64,000 nucleotides of DNA from Sphingomonas sp. 1F27F7B (GCF_005503355.1 NZ_SCMK01000002.1:62001-126000); one strand, 5' to 3'. Positions 18,324 through 28,613 are shown, counted from the stretch's first letter. Numbers and translations: made by a program. The notes: generated from the sequence alone by a model not told the origin.

Positions 18324-19606
18324 TGGATACGATCTACGCGGTATCGAGCGGCGCGCTTCCCGCCGCGATCGCCGTGCTGCGCGTGAGCGGATCGCGGGCC
18401 TTCGAACTGGTGCGCGATCTCGCCGGCGACGTTCCGGAGCCGCGCCGGGCCGCGGTGCGGGCGCTCCGCGATCCTGCCGACGGCAATTTGCTCGATCGCG
18501 CGATCATACTCTGCTTCCCGGGCCCGCGGAGCGCGACGGGGGAGGATCTTGCCGAATTTCACCTCCATGGCGGCCGCGCCGTGGTCCGGGCAGTCGAGGC
18601 GGTCCTGGCTGCCCGGCCGGGCCTCCGATCGGCCGAGCCCGGCGAGTTCACCCGCCGCGCGCTGTTGCACGGCCGGATCGATCTGAGCGAGGCGGAGGGG
18701 CTGGGCGACCTGCTGATGGCCGAGACCGAGGCGCAGCGCCGGTCCGCGATCCGATCCGCCGAAGGGGCGGTGCGCCGGGCGGTGCAAGGCTGGACGGATC
18801 GGCTGCTGATGCTTGCCGCACGCGTCGAGGCCGAGCTCGATCATAGCGATGAGGACGACGTGGCCGATGCCGCACTGCTTCCGGCGATCCGGTCGGACGC
18901 CGCGGCGCTGGCGACGGATATCGAGATAGTGGCGGATCGACCGCCGGTAGAGCGGTTGCGGGACGGGATCCGCGTGGTGCTTGCCGGCCCGCCCAATGCG
19001 GGCAAGTCGTCGTTGCTCAACGTGCTGGCCGGGCGGGACGCCGCCATCGTCTCCCCGATTTCCGGCACCACGCGCGACCGGATCGAAGCGCCGATCGTGC
19101 GCGGCGGAATCGCCTGGCTGCTGATCGATACGGCCGGTTTGGCGGCATCGCCAGGCGACGAGATCGAAGCGATCGGCATCGCTCGCGCCCAGGCGGCGCA
19201 GGCCGAGGCAGATATTCTGCTCTGGCTCGGAGACGAGACGCCGCCGAAACACGATCGCCTCCTTTGGCTCAATCCACGCGCCGACTTGCCGGAGCGCGCA
19301 GCCGGCGCCGACCGGGTGTCGCTATCATCGCTTACCGGCGAGGGGGTGGAGGTGCTGTGGGGTGCGATGGCCGCGCTTGCCGCCGGCATGCTTCCGCCGC
19401 CCGATCAGATGGCGCTCAACACCCGTCAGCGCGTGCTCTCGCAAGGCGCAGCTGCTGCGTTGCGCGCTGCCGCGCAGGAGAGCGACTTGCTCCTGATCGC
19501 GGAGCAGCTGCGCAGCGCCATGCGTGCCTTTGATGCGATCACGGGGCGCGCAGATGTCGAGGCGATGCTGGACGCGCTGTTCGGTCGCTTCTGCATCGGC
19601 AAATAG
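18323..19606 (+). CDS. mnmE: tRNA uridine-5-carboxymethylaminomethyl modification GTPase MnmE
   Basis: With MnmG, installs the 5-carboxymethylaminomethyl group on wobble U34 of several tRNAs. The 427-residue protein has the N-terminal tetrahydrofolate-binding domain, a helical domain interrupted by the G domain with G1 loop AGPPNAGKSS (about 217-226), G2/G3 region SGTTRD and DTAG (in LIDTAGL), and the invariant C-terminal FCIGK whose cysteine is essential. It is slightly shorter than E. coli MnmE (454). A parS-like site follows immediately after the stop. Confidence 0.96.
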   Translation: MDTIYAVSSGALPAAIAVLRVSGSRAFELVRDLAGDVPEPRRAAVRALRDPADGNLLDRAIILCFPGPRSATGEDLAEFHLHGGRAVVRAVEAVLAARPGLRSAEPGEFTRRALLHGRIDLSEAEGLGDLLMAETEAQRRSAIRSAEGAVRRAVQGWTDRLLMLAARVEAELDHSDEDDVADAALLPAIRSDAAALATDIEIVADRPPVERLRDGIRVVLAGPPNAGKSSLLNVLAGRDAAIVSPISGTTRDRIEAPIVRGGIAWLLIDTAGLAASPGDEIEAIGIARAQAAQAEADILLWLGDETPPKHDRLLWLNPRADLPERAAGADRVSLSSLTGEGVEVLWGAMAALAAGMLPPPDQMALNTRQRVLSQGAAAALRAAAQESDLLLIAEQLRSAMRAFDAITGRADVEAMLDALFGRFCIGK

Positions 19607-19608
19607 CC

Positions 19609-19624
19609 TGTTCCACGTGGAACG
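19609..19624. promoter_or_regulatory. parS-like site 1 (mnmE-mnmG gap)
   Basis: TGTTCCACGTGGAACG is a near-perfect palindrome closely matching the bacterial parS consensus TGTTTCACGTGAAACA, with the core CACGTG intact. It is intergenic, about 3.3 kb from parB. ParB would load here as a CTP-dependent clamp. Confidence 0.85.
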
Positions 19625-19663
19625 CTTTTGACGTGGCGGCGTGCTTTCTGTAGCGCGCGGTCA

Positions 19664-21496
19664 ATGGATTTCGACGTCATCGTCATCGGCGGCGGGCATG
19701 CCGGCACCGAAGCGGCTGCCGCTTCGGCCCGCCGCGGCGCGCGAACGGCGCTGCTCAGCTTCGATCTCACGAAGCTGGGGGCGATGTCGTGCAACCCGGC
19801 GATCGGTGGGCTGGGCAAGGGCCATCTGGTGCGCGAAGTCGACGCTTTCGATGGGCTGATGGGCCGTGCCACCGACGCGGCGGGCATCCATTATCGCATG
19901 CTCAACCGGTCGAAGGGCACCGCGGTGCAGGGCCCGCGCGTCCAGGCGGATCGAGTCCGCTATGCGTCCGCGATCCAGAAGATGCTGGCCCAGCAGCCTG
20001 ACCTCCAGCTTGTGGCAGGGGAAGCCGAAGCATTAGAGCTGGCGAACGGAGCGGTTGCCGGCGTCCGCCTCGCCGATGGTACGCTGCTGTCCTGCCATGC
20101 GGTGGTGCTTGCCACCGGCACGTTCCTGGGCGGCCGCATCTTCCGTGGCGAGGAGCGGGAGACCGGCGGCCGCGTGGGGGAGGGCTCCGCAATCCGCCTC
20201 GCCGAGCAGTTGCGCGCGCTCGACCTGCCCATGGCGCGGCTCAAGACCGGCACGCCGCCGCGCCTCGATGGCCGGACAATCGACTGGGCCCGGATCGAAG
20301 AGCAGCCTTCGGACGCCGATCCCTGGACCATGTCGCCGCTCACGCCGCGCCGGACGCTGCCCCAGCTCCATTGCGGCGTCACGCGTACCACCCATGCCAC
20401 GCATGACGCGATCCGCGCGGGGCTGGATCGGTCGCCATTGTTTACCGGTGCGATCGATGCGCAGGGCCCGCGCTATTGCCCCTCGATCGAGGACAAGATC
20501 CACCGCTTCGGCGATCGCGACGGCCATCAGATCTTCCTCGAGCCCGAGGGTCTCGATACGCACCTGATCTACCCGAACGGCATGTCGACTTCGCTGCCGG
20601 TCGATGTGCAGGTCGCGATGGTCACTTCGATCCCCGGGCTCGAACGCGCCGTGATCGTTACCCCGGGTTACGCCGTCGAATATGACCATATCGATCCACG
20701 CGTGCTCGACGCCGGGCTGGGGTTGCCGGCGATTCCGGGCCTGTGGTGCGCCGGACAGATCAACGGCACCACCGGCTATGAGGAAGCGGCGGGGCAGGGC
20801 CTTGTCGCCGGGCTCAACGCCGCCGCGCACGCGTGCGGGCTCGCGCCGCTGATCCTTGATCGCGCTACCTCCTACCTGGGCGTCATGGTCGACGATCTCG
20901 TCCTGCAGGGCGTCACCGAGCCGTATCGTATGCTTACGGCCCGCGCCGAGTTCCGGCTGCGGTTGCGCGCCGACAATGCCGGCACGCGCCTCGGAGCGAT
21001 TGCCGCCGGTCTGGGATGCCTGAGCGCCCAGCGGCTTGCCTGGCTCGCTGCGCGCGAACGGGGCCGGGCGGCGCTCGATCGGGCGTTCGCCGCGGAGCGA
21101 ACGGCCAGCATGCTGCGCAGCCGCGGTGCGCCCGTCGCGCAGGATGGCGCTCGCCGTCCGGCGCGCGAATGGCTGCGCTTCCCCGGCGTCGAGCTCGAGC
21201 ATCTCGGTGTCCAGCCCGAAGCCGATCCGACGCTGCTCGCCGAATATGTCGAGGATGCCCGCTATGCCCCCTATCTCGAGCGCCAGGAGGCCGAAGTGGC
21301 CCAGCTGCGCGCCAATGATGCCGTGAAGCTACCCTTGGACCTGGATTTTGCCGCCATTGCCGGGCTCTCGAACGAAATGGTCGAGAAGCTCGCGGCTTCG
21401 CGCCCGCCCACCATCGGCGCGGCGGCGCGTATCCGCGGCATTACGCCTGCGGCGCTCTCAGCGATCCTCCTGCACGCGAAACGGCGCGCCGCATGA
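19664..21496 (+). CDS. mnmG: tRNA uridine-5-carboxymethylaminomethyl modification enzyme MnmG
   Basis: FAD-dependent partner of MnmE. The 610-residue protein begins [18 protein letters not shown], with the FAD GxGxxG loop, then the conserved [23 protein letters not shown] and [12 protein letters not shown] motifs and the C-terminal helical tRNA-binding region. The ATG at 19664 matches the family start; an upstream ATG at 19628 would add 12 residues and lies just past the parS-like site. The stop overlaps the rsmG start by four bases. Confidence 0.97.
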   Translation: MDFDVIVIGGGHAGTEAAAASARRGARTALLSFDLTKLGAMSCNPAIGGLGKGHLVREVDAFDGLMGRATDAAGIHYRMLNRSKGTAVQGPRVQADRVRYASAIQKMLAQQPDLQLVAGEAEALELANGAVAGVRLADGTLLSCHAVVLATGTFLGGRIFRGEERETGGRVGEGSAIRLAEQLRALDLPMARLKTGTPPRLDGRTIDWARIEEQPSDADPWTMSPLTPRRTLPQLHCGVTRTTHATHDAIRAGLDRSPLFTGAIDAQGPRYCPSIEDKIHRFGDRDGHQIFLEPEGLDTHLIYPNGMSTSLPVDVQVAMVTSIPGLERAVIVTPGYAVEYDHIDPRVLDAGLGLPAIPGLWCAGQINGTTGYEEAAGQGLVAGLNAAAHACGLAPLILDRATSYLGVMVDDLVLQGVTEPYRMLTARAEFRLRLRADNAGTRLGAIAAGLGCLSAQRLAWLAARERGRAALDRAFAAERTASMLRSRGAPVAQDGARRPAREWLRFPGVELEHLGVQPEADPTLLAEYVEDARYAPYLERQEAEVAQLRANDAVKLPLDLDFAAIAGLSNEMVEKLAASRPPTIGAAARIRGITPAALSAILLHAKRRAA

Positions 21497-22116
21497 CCGA
21501 AGACGACGCCCGAGACTGGATCGAGAATCGCTTCGGTGTTCCACGTGGAACGCTGCTGGAGCGCTTCGGGGCGATCCTGCGCGAAGAATCAGCCCGGCAG
21601 AACCTGATCTCCGCTGCGTCCTTCGAGGCGCTCTGGACGCGCCACTTCGTCGATTCGGCCCAACTCATCCCGCTCGCCGAGGAAGCCGGGGAGGGCGTCT
21701 GGCTCGACATCGGCACGGGCGCCGGCATGCCGGGCCTGGTCGTCGCATTGCTGATCGATCGCCCGGTGGTGATGGTGGAGCCTCGCATTCGCCGCGTCGA
21801 GTTTCTCCGCGCTGCCGCCCAGGCGCTCGGTATTGCCGACCGGGCCATTGTCGAGCATTGCAAGGTCGAGACCTGCAAGCCGAAGCACAGGGCCGCGATC
21901 ATTTCCGCTCGCGCCGTCGCGGCGCTGCCCGATTTGTTCCGCTCTGCGGCCCATTGCGCCGAATCATCCACAATCTGGTTGCTGCCAAAGGGGCGAAGCG
22001 CGCAATCGGAGGTGGAAGCGGCGCGTGCGAAATGGCAGGGTGCGTTTCACGTGGAACCCAGCATCACGCAGCCGGAATCGGGTATCGTGGTCGCGCGAAA
22101 GGTACGCCCCAGATGA
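21493..22116 (+). CDS. rsmG: 16S rRNA (guanine527-N7)-methyltransferase RsmG
   Basis: A 207-residue SAM-dependent methyltransferase that makes m7G527 in the 530 loop of 16S rRNA; loss gives low-level streptomycin resistance. The SAM-binding motif [14 protein letters not shown] and the RHFVDSAQL segment are typical. Two parS-like sites lie inside the coding sequence, at codons 15-20 and 184-189, so the DNA has a second role in chromosome segregation. It overlaps mnmG and parA by four bases each (ATGA). Confidence 0.95.
   Translation: MTEDDARDWIENRFGVPRGTLLERFGAILREESARQNLISAASFEALWTRHFVDSAQLIPLAEEAGEGVWLDIGTGAGMPGLVVALLIDRPVVMVEPRIRRVEFLRAAAQALGIADRAIVEHCKVETCKPKHRAAIISARAVAALPDLFRSAAHCAESSTIWLLPKGRSAQSEVEAARAKWQGAFHVEPSITQPESGIVVARKVRPR
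21537..21552. promoter_or_regulatory. parS-like site 2 (inside rsmG)
   Basis: TGTTCCACGTGGAACG, identical to site 1, in the 5' part of rsmG (encoding GVPRGT). Exact recurrence of a 16-base palindrome 1.9 kb away, within 1.4 kb of parB, makes chance unlikely. Confidence 0.85.
22043..22058. promoter_or_regulatory. parS-like site 3 (end of rsmG)
   Basis: CGTTTCACGTGGAACC keeps the core TTYCACGTGRAAC of parS but differs at both ends, so it may be a weaker ParB site. It lies 55 bases upstream of the parA start, within rsmG. Confidence 0.7.
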
Positions 22117-22895
22117 TCTGCATCGCAATCGCCAACCAGAAGGGTGGAGTGGGTAAGACCACCACGGCGATCAATGTCGGCACGGCGCTCGCCGCGACCG
22201 GTCAGCGCGTGCTGCTGATCGACTTCGATCCGCAGGGCAATGCCTCGACCGGCCTGGGGATCACCCGTGCCGAGCGCGAGCATTCGAGCTATGATCTGCT
22301 CGTCAGCGACGTGAACCTGGAGGACGTCGCCACCTCCACCAAGGTGCCGGGGCTCGATATCGTCCCGGCGACGCAGGACCTGTCGGGCGCCGAGATCGAA
22401 TTGATCGAGTTCGAGGCGCGCACCCATCGGCTCGACGCGGCGATCGCGCGCCACCATGCCAATCGCTGGGACGTGATCCTGATCGATTGCCCGCCCTCGC
22501 TCGGCCTGTTGACGATCAACGCGATGGTGGCCGCGCACGCACTGCTGGTGCCGCTGCAGTGCGAGTTCTTCGCGCTCGAGGGGCTAAGCCAGCTGCTCAG
22601 CACGGTCGAGCGGATCCGCAGCCGCTTCAATCCCGGCCTGTCGATTCTCGGCGTGGTTCTGACCATGTATGATCGCCGCAACCGCCTGACCGATCAGGTT
22701 TCGGACGATGTCCGCGCGGTGCTCGGCCGTGTCGTGTTCGACACGGTGATTCCGCGCAACGTCCGCCTGTCCGAAGCACCGAGCCACGGTCTGCCGGCGC
22801 TGATCTACGATCACCGCTGCCCTGGTTCGGAAGCCTATATCGCGCTCGCCCGCGAAGTGATTGATCGCCTGCCCAAGCTCAAGAAGGCCGCATGA
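22113..22895 (+). CDS. parA: Chromosome-partitioning ATPase ParA
   Basis: A 260-residue deviant Walker-A ATPase that forms a nucleoid-bound gradient pulling ParB-parS complexes apart. The motif KGGVGKTTTA (K10 signature lysine, K15) is at the N-terminus, followed by LLIDFDPQGNAST and the Walker B region VILIDCPPSLG. The start in an ATGA overlap with rsmG gives the normal N-terminus; longer upstream frames are shadows of rsmG. It is followed by parB in a four-base overlap. Confidence 0.97.
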   Translation: MICIAIANQKGGVGKTTTAINVGTALAATGQRVLLIDFDPQGNASTGLGITRAEREHSSYDLLVSDVNLEDVATSTKVPGLDIVPATQDLSGAEIELIEFEARTHRLDAAIARHHANRWDVILIDCPPSLGLLTINAMVAAHALLVPLQCEFFALEGLSQLLSTVERIRSRFNPGLSILGVVLTMYDRRNRLTDQVSDDVRAVLGRVVFDTVIPRNVRLSEAPSHGLPALIYDHRCPGSEAYIALAREVIDRLPKLKKAA

Positions 22896-23773
22896 CCGAC
22901 GCCAATCGCAAGCCCCGCCCCGGCCTTGGCCGCGGGCTCTCCGCCCTGCTGGGCGATGCCGTTCCCGAATCGCCGGTGACGGGAACGCCCGAAGCGGGAT
23001 CGGGCGTGCGGATGCTGCCGGTCAGCTCGCTGGTGCCGCACCCGGACCAGCCGCGCCGCCATTTCGACGAGGATGCGCTCGAGGAGCTGGCCCAGTCGCT
23101 CAAGCAGCGTGGCCTGATCCAGCCGATCGTCGTTCGCCCGACGGGCCATAATTACCAGATCGTCGCCGGGGAGCGCCGCTGGCGCGCGGCGCAGCGCGCG
23201 CGGCTTCACGAAGTTCCGGTCATTGTCCGCGATTTCGACGATGCCCAGACCATGGAAATCGCGCTGGTCGAGAATATCCAGCGCCAGGATCTCAACGCGA
23301 TCGAAGAGGCTGAGGCCTATGCCCGACTGATCCGCGAGTTCGGGCACAGCCAGGAGGCGCTGGGCAAGCTTGTCCACAAGTCGCGCAGCCATATCGCGAA
23401 TTTGCTCCGCCTGCTGGACCTGCCCGAGGGCGTGCGCCAGATGGTGCTGGTCGGCGATATCGACATGGGCCATGCCCGCGCGCTGATCGGCGCGCCCGAC
23501 GCGGAGAAGCTTGCCCGCGACGTCGCGACCAAGGGCCTGTCGGTGCGCGAGACCGAGAAGCTCGCGCGGCATGCCAAGCCGGGATCGAAGCGCAAGGCCG
23601 ATCCCAAGATCCGCGATGCCGATATCATGGCGCTCGAGCACCAGCTGGGCGACGTACTCGGCCTCAACGTGAAGATTGCGCACAGTGCCAAGGGGGGCAC
23701 GCTGACGCTCTCCTATTCGACGCTCGACCAGCTCGACATGGTATGCCAGCGGCTGAGCGGCGAGCGGATCTGA
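22892..23773 (+). CDS. parB: Chromosome-partitioning protein ParB
   Basis: A 293-residue parS-binding CTPase. The N-terminus carries the ParA-contacting peptide PGLGRGLSALLG (10-21); the CTP-binding box GERRWRAA is at 93-100, followed by ENIQRQDLNAIEEA and the helix-turn-helix region (SQEALGKLVHKSRSHIANLLRLL). The C-terminal 40 residues form the dimerisation domain. Three parS-like sites lie within 3.3 kb upstream. It is the last gene of the run; a repeat-like hairpin unit follows. Confidence 0.97.
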   Translation: MTDANRKPRPGLGRGLSALLGDAVPESPVTGTPEAGSGVRMLPVSSLVPHPDQPRRHFDEDALEELAQSLKQRGLIQPIVVRPTGHNYQIVAGERRWRAAQRARLHEVPVIVRDFDDAQTMEIALVENIQRQDLNAIEEAEAYARLIREFGHSQEALGKLVHKSRSHIANLLRLLDLPEGVRQMVLVGDIDMGHARALIGAPDAEKLARDVATKGLSVRETEKLARHAKPGSKRKADPKIRDADIMALEHQLGDVLGLNVKIAHSAKGGTLTLSYSTLDQLDMVCQRLSGERI

Positions 23774-23781
23774 GCCGATCT

Positions 23782-23830
23782 TCCTCCCGGGAAAGGGAGG
23801 GGCCTGGCGATACCGCCGGTATCGGGCCCG
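23782..23830. repeat. Composite hairpin repeat after parB
   Basis: CCTCCC (23783-23788) pairs with GGGAGG (23795-23800), followed at once by GGCCTGGCGATACCGCCGG (23801-23819). The second part is nearly identical to the stem of the rho terminator (16146-16164), and the first resembles the hairpin after the PBP gene. It lies in the 118-base convergent gap between parB and holA, so it may serve as terminator, but no T-run follows. Confidence 0.5.
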
Positions 23831-23891
23831 GCCAGCATCGACACTCTCCCGGCATTTGCTTCGGGGCCGCCATTTGCTTTGGGGAAGGTGG

Positions 23892-24908
23892 CTAGCTCTT
23901 CGCGCGTGCCGCCTGGCGGGCAATCGTCACCGCTTCGGCTTCGGCGAGCACTTCACCGGCGCTGCCGGAATGCATCATCGCGCGTTCGGCCTCGCGCACC
24001 CGATCGATCGCACGCGCGAGCTGCACACCGTTCCAGCGGCGCAGCGCGCGGCCGGTCGCGGCTTTTTCTCGGAAGAAAACACGATGTTTCTCAAGAACTT
24101 CGTCCATATCGCCGCCGCGATCCAGGTCGATCCGCATCTCGGCCATGGCTTGCAGTCGCCGGGCGAGCTGGCGCATCAGCGGCACGCCGATGCCTTCGCC
24201 CAGCCGGGCGAGCTCGGTGCCGATATCGCCGACGCGCCCGTCGACCACGGCCGTGATCGCATCGCTCAGGTCGGAATCGCCGAGGTCGGCGCCGATCGCA
24301 TCAAGTGCCGCGCCATCGGCGTCCTTGGGCCGATCCGGCGCGGCGTCGAGATAGAGCGCCAGCTTCTCGACCTCGCGTGCCAGGATCGCGCGGTCGCCTC
24401 CGGTGGCGAGCGCGAGCCGTTGCGGCACGTCGCCGGTGAGCCGGAGGCCATGCTCGCGCGCGACATTGGCGGCGAGGCGGGTCGCGTCGATGCCCTCGGG
24501 CACGTAACAGGCATGGGCATAGGCATTCTGTGCGGCGATCACCGATTTGACGAGCTTGCCGCTTGCCTTGAGCCCGGGGCCGATCGCCACCACCGGATTG
24601 CCGGCGCGCTCCGCGTTCAGCAGCAGCCCGATCGCTTCCGCGGCGCCTTCCTCCACGCCGAGCACGCGCACGAAGCGCACGCCGCCGAACAGCGAGAGCG
24701 ATGCCGCCTCGTCGGCGAGCCGGCCGGGCTGCTCGCGCAGGGCCTTCATGTCCAGGTCGATCCGCTCGGCATCGGGGCCGAGCGCCTGGCCCAGCCTGGC
24801 GGAGAGATCTGCGGCGCCGGCTTCGTCGGGGCCATGGAACAGATAGAGCCGCGTGTCGGGGTTGAGCTTCTCGATCGCGGCGCGAATCTGCGTCGCGTTG
24901 GCCTTCAC
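23892..24908 (-). CDS. holA: DNA polymerase III subunit delta
   Basis: The clamp-loader delta subunit, 338 residues, which opens the beta sliding clamp. The N-terminal YLFHGPDE motif, the SLFGGVRFVRV strand (clamp-contact region) and the C-terminal helical collar (VLEKHRVFFREKAATGRALRRW) match HolA. As in the family, there is no functional Walker A. The start overlaps the lptE stop by four bases, in the common proteobacterial order leuS-lptE-holA. Confidence 0.93.
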   Translation of the reverse strand: MKANATQIRAAIEKLNPDTRLYLFHGPDEAGAADLSARLGQALGPDAERIDLDMKALREQPGRLADEAASLSLFGGVRFVRVLGVEEGAAEAIGLLLNAERAGNPVVAIGPGLKASGKLVKSVIAAQNAYAHACYVPEGIDATRLAANVAREHGLRLTGDVPQRLALATGGDRAILAREVEKLALYLDAAPDRPKDADGAALDAIGADLGDSDLSDAITAVVDGRVGDIGTELARLGEGIGVPLMRQLARRLQAMAEMRIDLDRGGDMDEVLEKHRVFFREKAATGRALRRWNGVQLARAIDRVREAERAMMHSGSAGEVLAEAEAVTIARQAARAKS

Positions 24909-25408
24909 TGGCTGCCCGTCCCGGGCGCGGCCTGCGCATAGCGGGCGACGCGGGCGACGATCTGGTCGGCGACGATGCCCGAAAGCCGTTCGAGTGCGCT
25001 CTTTTCGGCCGCGATCGTGGCATATTCACTGCCGACCACGTCGATGCCGGCGTCGGAGCCGGCGGTGGCGTCGAGCACGACATTGCCGTTGCTCAGGTCG
25101 ATCAGCCGGTAGCGTGCCCGCAGCGTCCGCCGCTCGCGCGCAACCGAATCGTCGCGCCCCACACCCAGGCCCGCAATCTGATCGTCCAGCGTCACTTCGA
25201 GCCGGAAGCGGGCAGGGGCGTCGTTATGGTCGAGCCGGTCCTTGAGTGCATTGGCCACCAGCCAGCCCGACTGGCCCTGGATCGGCGCCACCTCGACGGC
25301 GGAAAGCGTGGAGCGCACCGGGCCGTCGGGCCCGCCGCCATAGAGAGGGCGGAGGCCGCAGCCAGAAAGGGCGAGCGCGGCGGCGGCGAGGAGCGCTATC
25401 CGCTTCAT
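24905..25408 (-). CDS. lptE: LPS assembly lipoprotein LptE
   Basis: Outer-membrane lipoprotein that plugs the LptD barrel and helps place lipopolysaccharide at the cell surface. The 167-residue protein has a lipoprotein signal with lipobox LALSGC (C17) followed by the typical GLRPLYG. Sequence conservation in this family is low, so the call leans on the lipoprotein signal, the GFRPLY-like start and the leuS-lptE-holA context. The ATG at 25408 overlaps the leuS stop as ATGA; a longer upstream frame is a shadow of leuS. Confidence 0.88.
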   Translation of the reverse strand: MKRIALLAAAALALSGCGLRPLYGGGPDGPVRSTLSAVEVAPIQGQSGWLVANALKDRLDHNDAPARFRLEVTLDDQIAGLGVGRDDSVARERRTLRARYRLIDLSNGNVVLDATAGSDAGIDVVGSEYATIAAEKSALERLSGIVADQIVARVARYAQAAPGTGSQ

Positions 25409-27942
25409 GCGACGATATTCACCAGACGATCGGGCACGACGATCACCTTCCTCGGTTGCTTGCCTTCGAGCGATCGAACGATCTTGTCGCTGGCAAGTGC
25501 CGCGGCTTCGATCACATCCTTGGCCGCGCCCTTCGGCATTAGCAGCGTATCGCGCAGCTTGCCATTCACCTGGACGGCGATCGTCACTTCGTCGTCGACG
25601 AGCAGCGCCGGATCCACGGCGGGCCATTCGGCATCGGCGATCAGGCCCGGATTGCCCATGGCGGCCCAGGCTTCCTCGGCGATGTGCGGCACCATCGGCG
25701 CGACGATGCGTGCAAGCGTACGGATCGCATGCGTTCTGGACGCCGAAGGTTGCGCCTTCTCGATCGCGCCGACCAGCTCATAGAGCTTGGCGACCGATTT
25801 GTTGAACGCCAGCGCCTCCACATCCTCGGCCACGCCAGCGATGGTGCGGTGCAGGCGCTTGTCGAGTTCCTTGTCCTCGCCCGCGCCGGCTTCGCCGTCC
25901 GAAAGGCTCTCGAACAGCCGCCAGAGACGATTCACGAAGCGCCAGGCGCCTTCGATGCCGCTCTCGCTCCACTCAAGATCGCGCTCGGGCGGGCTGTCGG
26001 AGAGCATGAACCAGCGCGTGGCGTCGGCGCCATATTGGTCGACGATCTCGGTCGGATCGACGGTGTTCTTCTTCGACTTCGACATCTTCTCGATGCGGCC
26101 GACGATCACGTCCGCGCCCGTCTCGGTCAGATAGGCCGTGCCGTCGCCGCGGCGCGAGATCTGGGAGGGCTCGAAATAGGCCTTCCGCTCCAGCCCGTCA
26201 TGCTCTTCCATCTGATAGTAGCTGGCGTGCGTCACCATGCCCTGGGTGAACAGCCCGGCGAACGGCTCGGCCACGTCGAGCTTGCCGATATGGCGCAGCG
26301 CCCGGGTGAAGAAGCGCGCATAGAGCAGGTGCAGGATCGCGTGCTCGACGCCGCCGATATACTGGCCGACCGGCAGCCATTGTTCGGCAATGGTCTTGTC
26401 GAACGGCCGGTCGGCGGGCTGGCTGGCGAAGCGGATGAAATACCAGGAGGAATCGACGAAGGTGTCGAGCGTGTCGGTCTCGCGCCGGGCGGGGGCGCCG
26501 CATTTCGGGCAGTCGACATGCTTCCAGCTCGGGTGCCGGTCGAGCGGGTTGCCGGGGATGTCGAACGACACGTCCTCGGGCAGGGTGATCGGGAGCGATT
26601 CGCGCGGGGCGGGGACCACGCCGCAGCCCTCGCAATGGATGATCGGGATCGGCGTGCCCCAATAACGCTGGCGGCTCACGCCCCAGTCGCGCAGGCGCCA
26701 TACCGTCTGGCCCTTGCCCCAGCCGCCATCCTCGGCGCGCTGGATCACCGCGCGCTTGGCGTCGGCGACGTCCATCCCGTCGAGGAAGTGCGAGTTCACC
26801 AGCGTGCCCGGGCCGGTATAGGCCTCGGCATCGTGGAATTCGGGCGCGGTCTTGTCGCCTTCCGAGACGACGCGACGGATCGGGAGCGCATATTTGCTCG
26901 CGAACTCGAAGTCGCGCTGGTCGTGCGCGGGCACGCCGAACACGGCGCCGGTGCCATAGTCCATCAGCACGAAATTGGCGATGTAGACCGGGACTTTCCA
27001 AGTAGAATCAAAGGGATGCGTGGCGGTGAGGCCGGTATCGAAGCCCAGCTTCTCCTGCGTCTCCAGCTCGGCCGCGGTGGTGCCGCCCTGTTTGCACCGC
27101 TCGATGAACGTGCGAACTTCGGGGTTCGAAGCGGCCAGTTTCTGCGCGATCGGATGGTCCGCGGCCACCGCGATGAAGCTCGCCCCGAAAATGGTGTCGG
27201 GCCGAGTCGTGTAGACTTCGATGCTGTCGCCGTCCGAAAGCGTCCAGTCGAACTGCAGGCCCTCGGACTTGCCGATCCAGTTCTCCTGCATCAGCTTCAC
27301 CTTGTCCGGCCAATGCTCGAGCGCCTGGACGCCGGTCAGCAGGTCGTCGGCGAATTCGGTGATCTTGAGGAACCATTGGCTGAGCTTGCGCCGCTCGACC
27401 AACGCGCCCGAACGCCAGCCGCGCCCGTCGATCACTTGCTCGTTGGCGAGCACGGTCATGTCGACCGGGTCCCAGTTGACTGCCGATTCCTTGCGATAGA
27501 CCAGGCCATTCTCGAAGAAATCGAGGAAGATGGCCTGTTCGTGGCCATAATAGTCCGGCTCGCAGGTGGCGAGCTCGCGGGTCCAGTCGAGCGCGAAGCC
27601 CAGGCGCTTCAGCTGTGCCTTCATCGTCGCGATATTGGCGCGGGTCCAGCTGCCGGGATGGACCTTCTTCTCCATCGCGGCATTCTCGGCGGGCATGCCG
27701 AACGCGTCCCAGCCCATCGGGTGGAGCACTTCCATGCCCCGCATCCGCCGGAAGCGCGCAAGCACGTCGCCCATCGTGTAGTTGCGGACATGGCCCATAT
27801 GGATGCGCCCCGAAGGATAGGGGAACATCTCGAGGACAAAGCTTTTGGGCTTGGGCGAATCGTCACGCGCGGCGAAGGTGCGGTTCTCTTCCCACACTTT
27901 CTGCCACGCAGCGTCCGCCTTCAACGGGTTGAAGCGCGACAA
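25405..27942 (-). CDS. leuS: Leucyl-tRNA synthetase
   Basis: An 845-residue class Ia aminoacyl-tRNA synthetase. The HIGH motif appears as [11 protein letters not shown] (about 41-51), the KMSKS loop as KMSKSKKNT, and the editing domain (CP1, about 220-420) has the threonine-rich and [16 protein letters not shown] segments. A zinc-type insertion with CEGCG and CPKCG pairs is present. The C-terminal domain ends DRLVNIVA. The length is normal and nothing is missing. It heads the leuS-lptE-holA operon. Confidence 0.97.
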   Translation of the reverse strand: MSRFNPLKADAAWQKVWEENRTFAARDDSPKPKSFVLEMFPYPSGRIHMGHVRNYTMGDVLARFRRMRGMEVLHPMGWDAFGMPAENAAMEKKVHPGSWTRANIATMKAQLKRLGFALDWTRELATCEPDYYGHEQAIFLDFFENGLVYRKESAVNWDPVDMTVLANEQVIDGRGWRSGALVERRKLSQWFLKITEFADDLLTGVQALEHWPDKVKLMQENWIGKSEGLQFDWTLSDGDSIEVYTTRPDTIFGASFIAVAADHPIAQKLAASNPEVRTFIERCKQGGTTAAELETQEKLGFDTGLTATHPFDSTWKVPVYIANFVLMDYGTGAVFGVPAHDQRDFEFASKYALPIRRVVSEGDKTAPEFHDAEAYTGPGTLVNSHFLDGMDVADAKRAVIQRAEDGGWGKGQTVWRLRDWGVSRQRYWGTPIPIIHCEGCGVVPAPRESLPITLPEDVSFDIPGNPLDRHPSWKHVDCPKCGAPARRETDTLDTFVDSSWYFIRFASQPADRPFDKTIAEQWLPVGQYIGGVEHAILHLLYARFFTRALRHIGKLDVAEPFAGLFTQGMVTHASYYQMEEHDGLERKAYFEPSQISRRGDGTAYLTETGADVIVGRIEKMSKSKKNTVDPTEIVDQYGADATRWFMLSDSPPERDLEWSESGIEGAWRFVNRLWRLFESLSDGEAGAGEDKELDKRLHRTIAGVAEDVEALAFNKSVAKLYELVGAIEKAQPSASRTHAIRTLARIVAPMVPHIAEEAWAAMGNPGLIADAEWPAVDPALLVDDEVTIAVQVNGKLRDTLLMPKGAAKDVIEAAALASDKIVRSLEGKQPRKVIVVPDRLVNIVA

Positions 27943-27987
27943 GTCAGTTCCTGCAAGTTTGGCGCGGTGCTGGACCGCGGCTTGGCA

Positions 27988-28425
27988 TCAATCGGTGGCG
28001 ACCGCGGCGCGGCGCAGGTCGCGGGCGCGGGTGAGGATGATGTCCTCGAGCTTCTGCACCGTCGCGGCCTGGACCGGCGCAGCGACCCAGGCGCCGCCCC
28101 GGTTGACTTCACGCAGTGCCGCGACGCGGAGCGCATCGGCGCGCAGATCCTGGTCGAGGATCGTCACGGTCACCTTCATCCGCTCGGTCTGGACATTGGG
28201 GTTGACGTACCAGTCGGTCACGATCACGCCGCCGTTCGAGTCCGTCTGGAGCAGCGGCATGAAGCTCAGCGTGTCGAGGCTGGCGCGCCACAGATAGGAA
28301 TTGACGCCGATCGTGGTGATCTTCGAAGCGGCGAGATCGGCCCCGGGGCGCTTGTTATGACCGCCGCACGCGGTGATCGAAAGAGCGAGCGACCCCAGGA
28401 TCGCGGTGCGCAACAGGCGGTTCAT
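27988..28425 (-). CDS. DUF3576 lipoprotein
   Basis: A 145-residue protein of the DUF3576 family, found in alphaproteobacteria and of unknown function. The lipoprotein signal ends in SITAC (C20), and the conserved body includes INSYLWRASLDTLSFMPL-like sequence (here GVNSYLWRASLDTL) and a DWYVNPNVQTERMKVTV strand. The ATG at 28425 is preferred; a GTG two codons earlier is also in frame. It is 45 bases upstream of leuS in the same direction and may share its transcript. Probably envelope-located. Confidence 0.8.
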   Translation of the reverse strand: MNRLLRTAILGSLALSITACGGHNKRPGADLAASKITTIGVNSYLWRASLDTLSFMPLLQTDSNGGVIVTDWYVNPNVQTERMKVTVTILDQDLRADALRVAALREVNRGGAWVAAPVQAATVQKLEDIILTRARDLRRAAVATD

Positions 28426-28599
28426 CGTCACATTCCTACCAGGCGAGAAAAGTCGGGGAGCATCTATAGTGGCGCATGTGGCGGGAGCAAGGCGGGAAGC
28501 ATGAGCCGATTCGCGCGGTGCGAATGCGGATGGTTAACGGCTTCGCAAGCGGATTCTGTGGGTCTGGTGCAACACCGTCACGAAATTTGTGCCACCGGT

Positions 28600-28613
28600 G
28601 GAACCTTGGTTCC
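28600..28613. promoter_or_regulatory. Palindrome GGAACC-TT-GGTTCC in a divergent promoter region
   Basis: A perfect 14-base palindrome 32 bases upstream of the outer-membrane protein gene, in the 214-base gap divergent from the DUF3576 gene. It could be an operator or part of a promoter. A GGAAC element of the kind read by EcfG sigma factors is present, but no CGTT at the proper spacing was found. The rest of the gap shows nothing else I can name. Confidence 0.35.
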
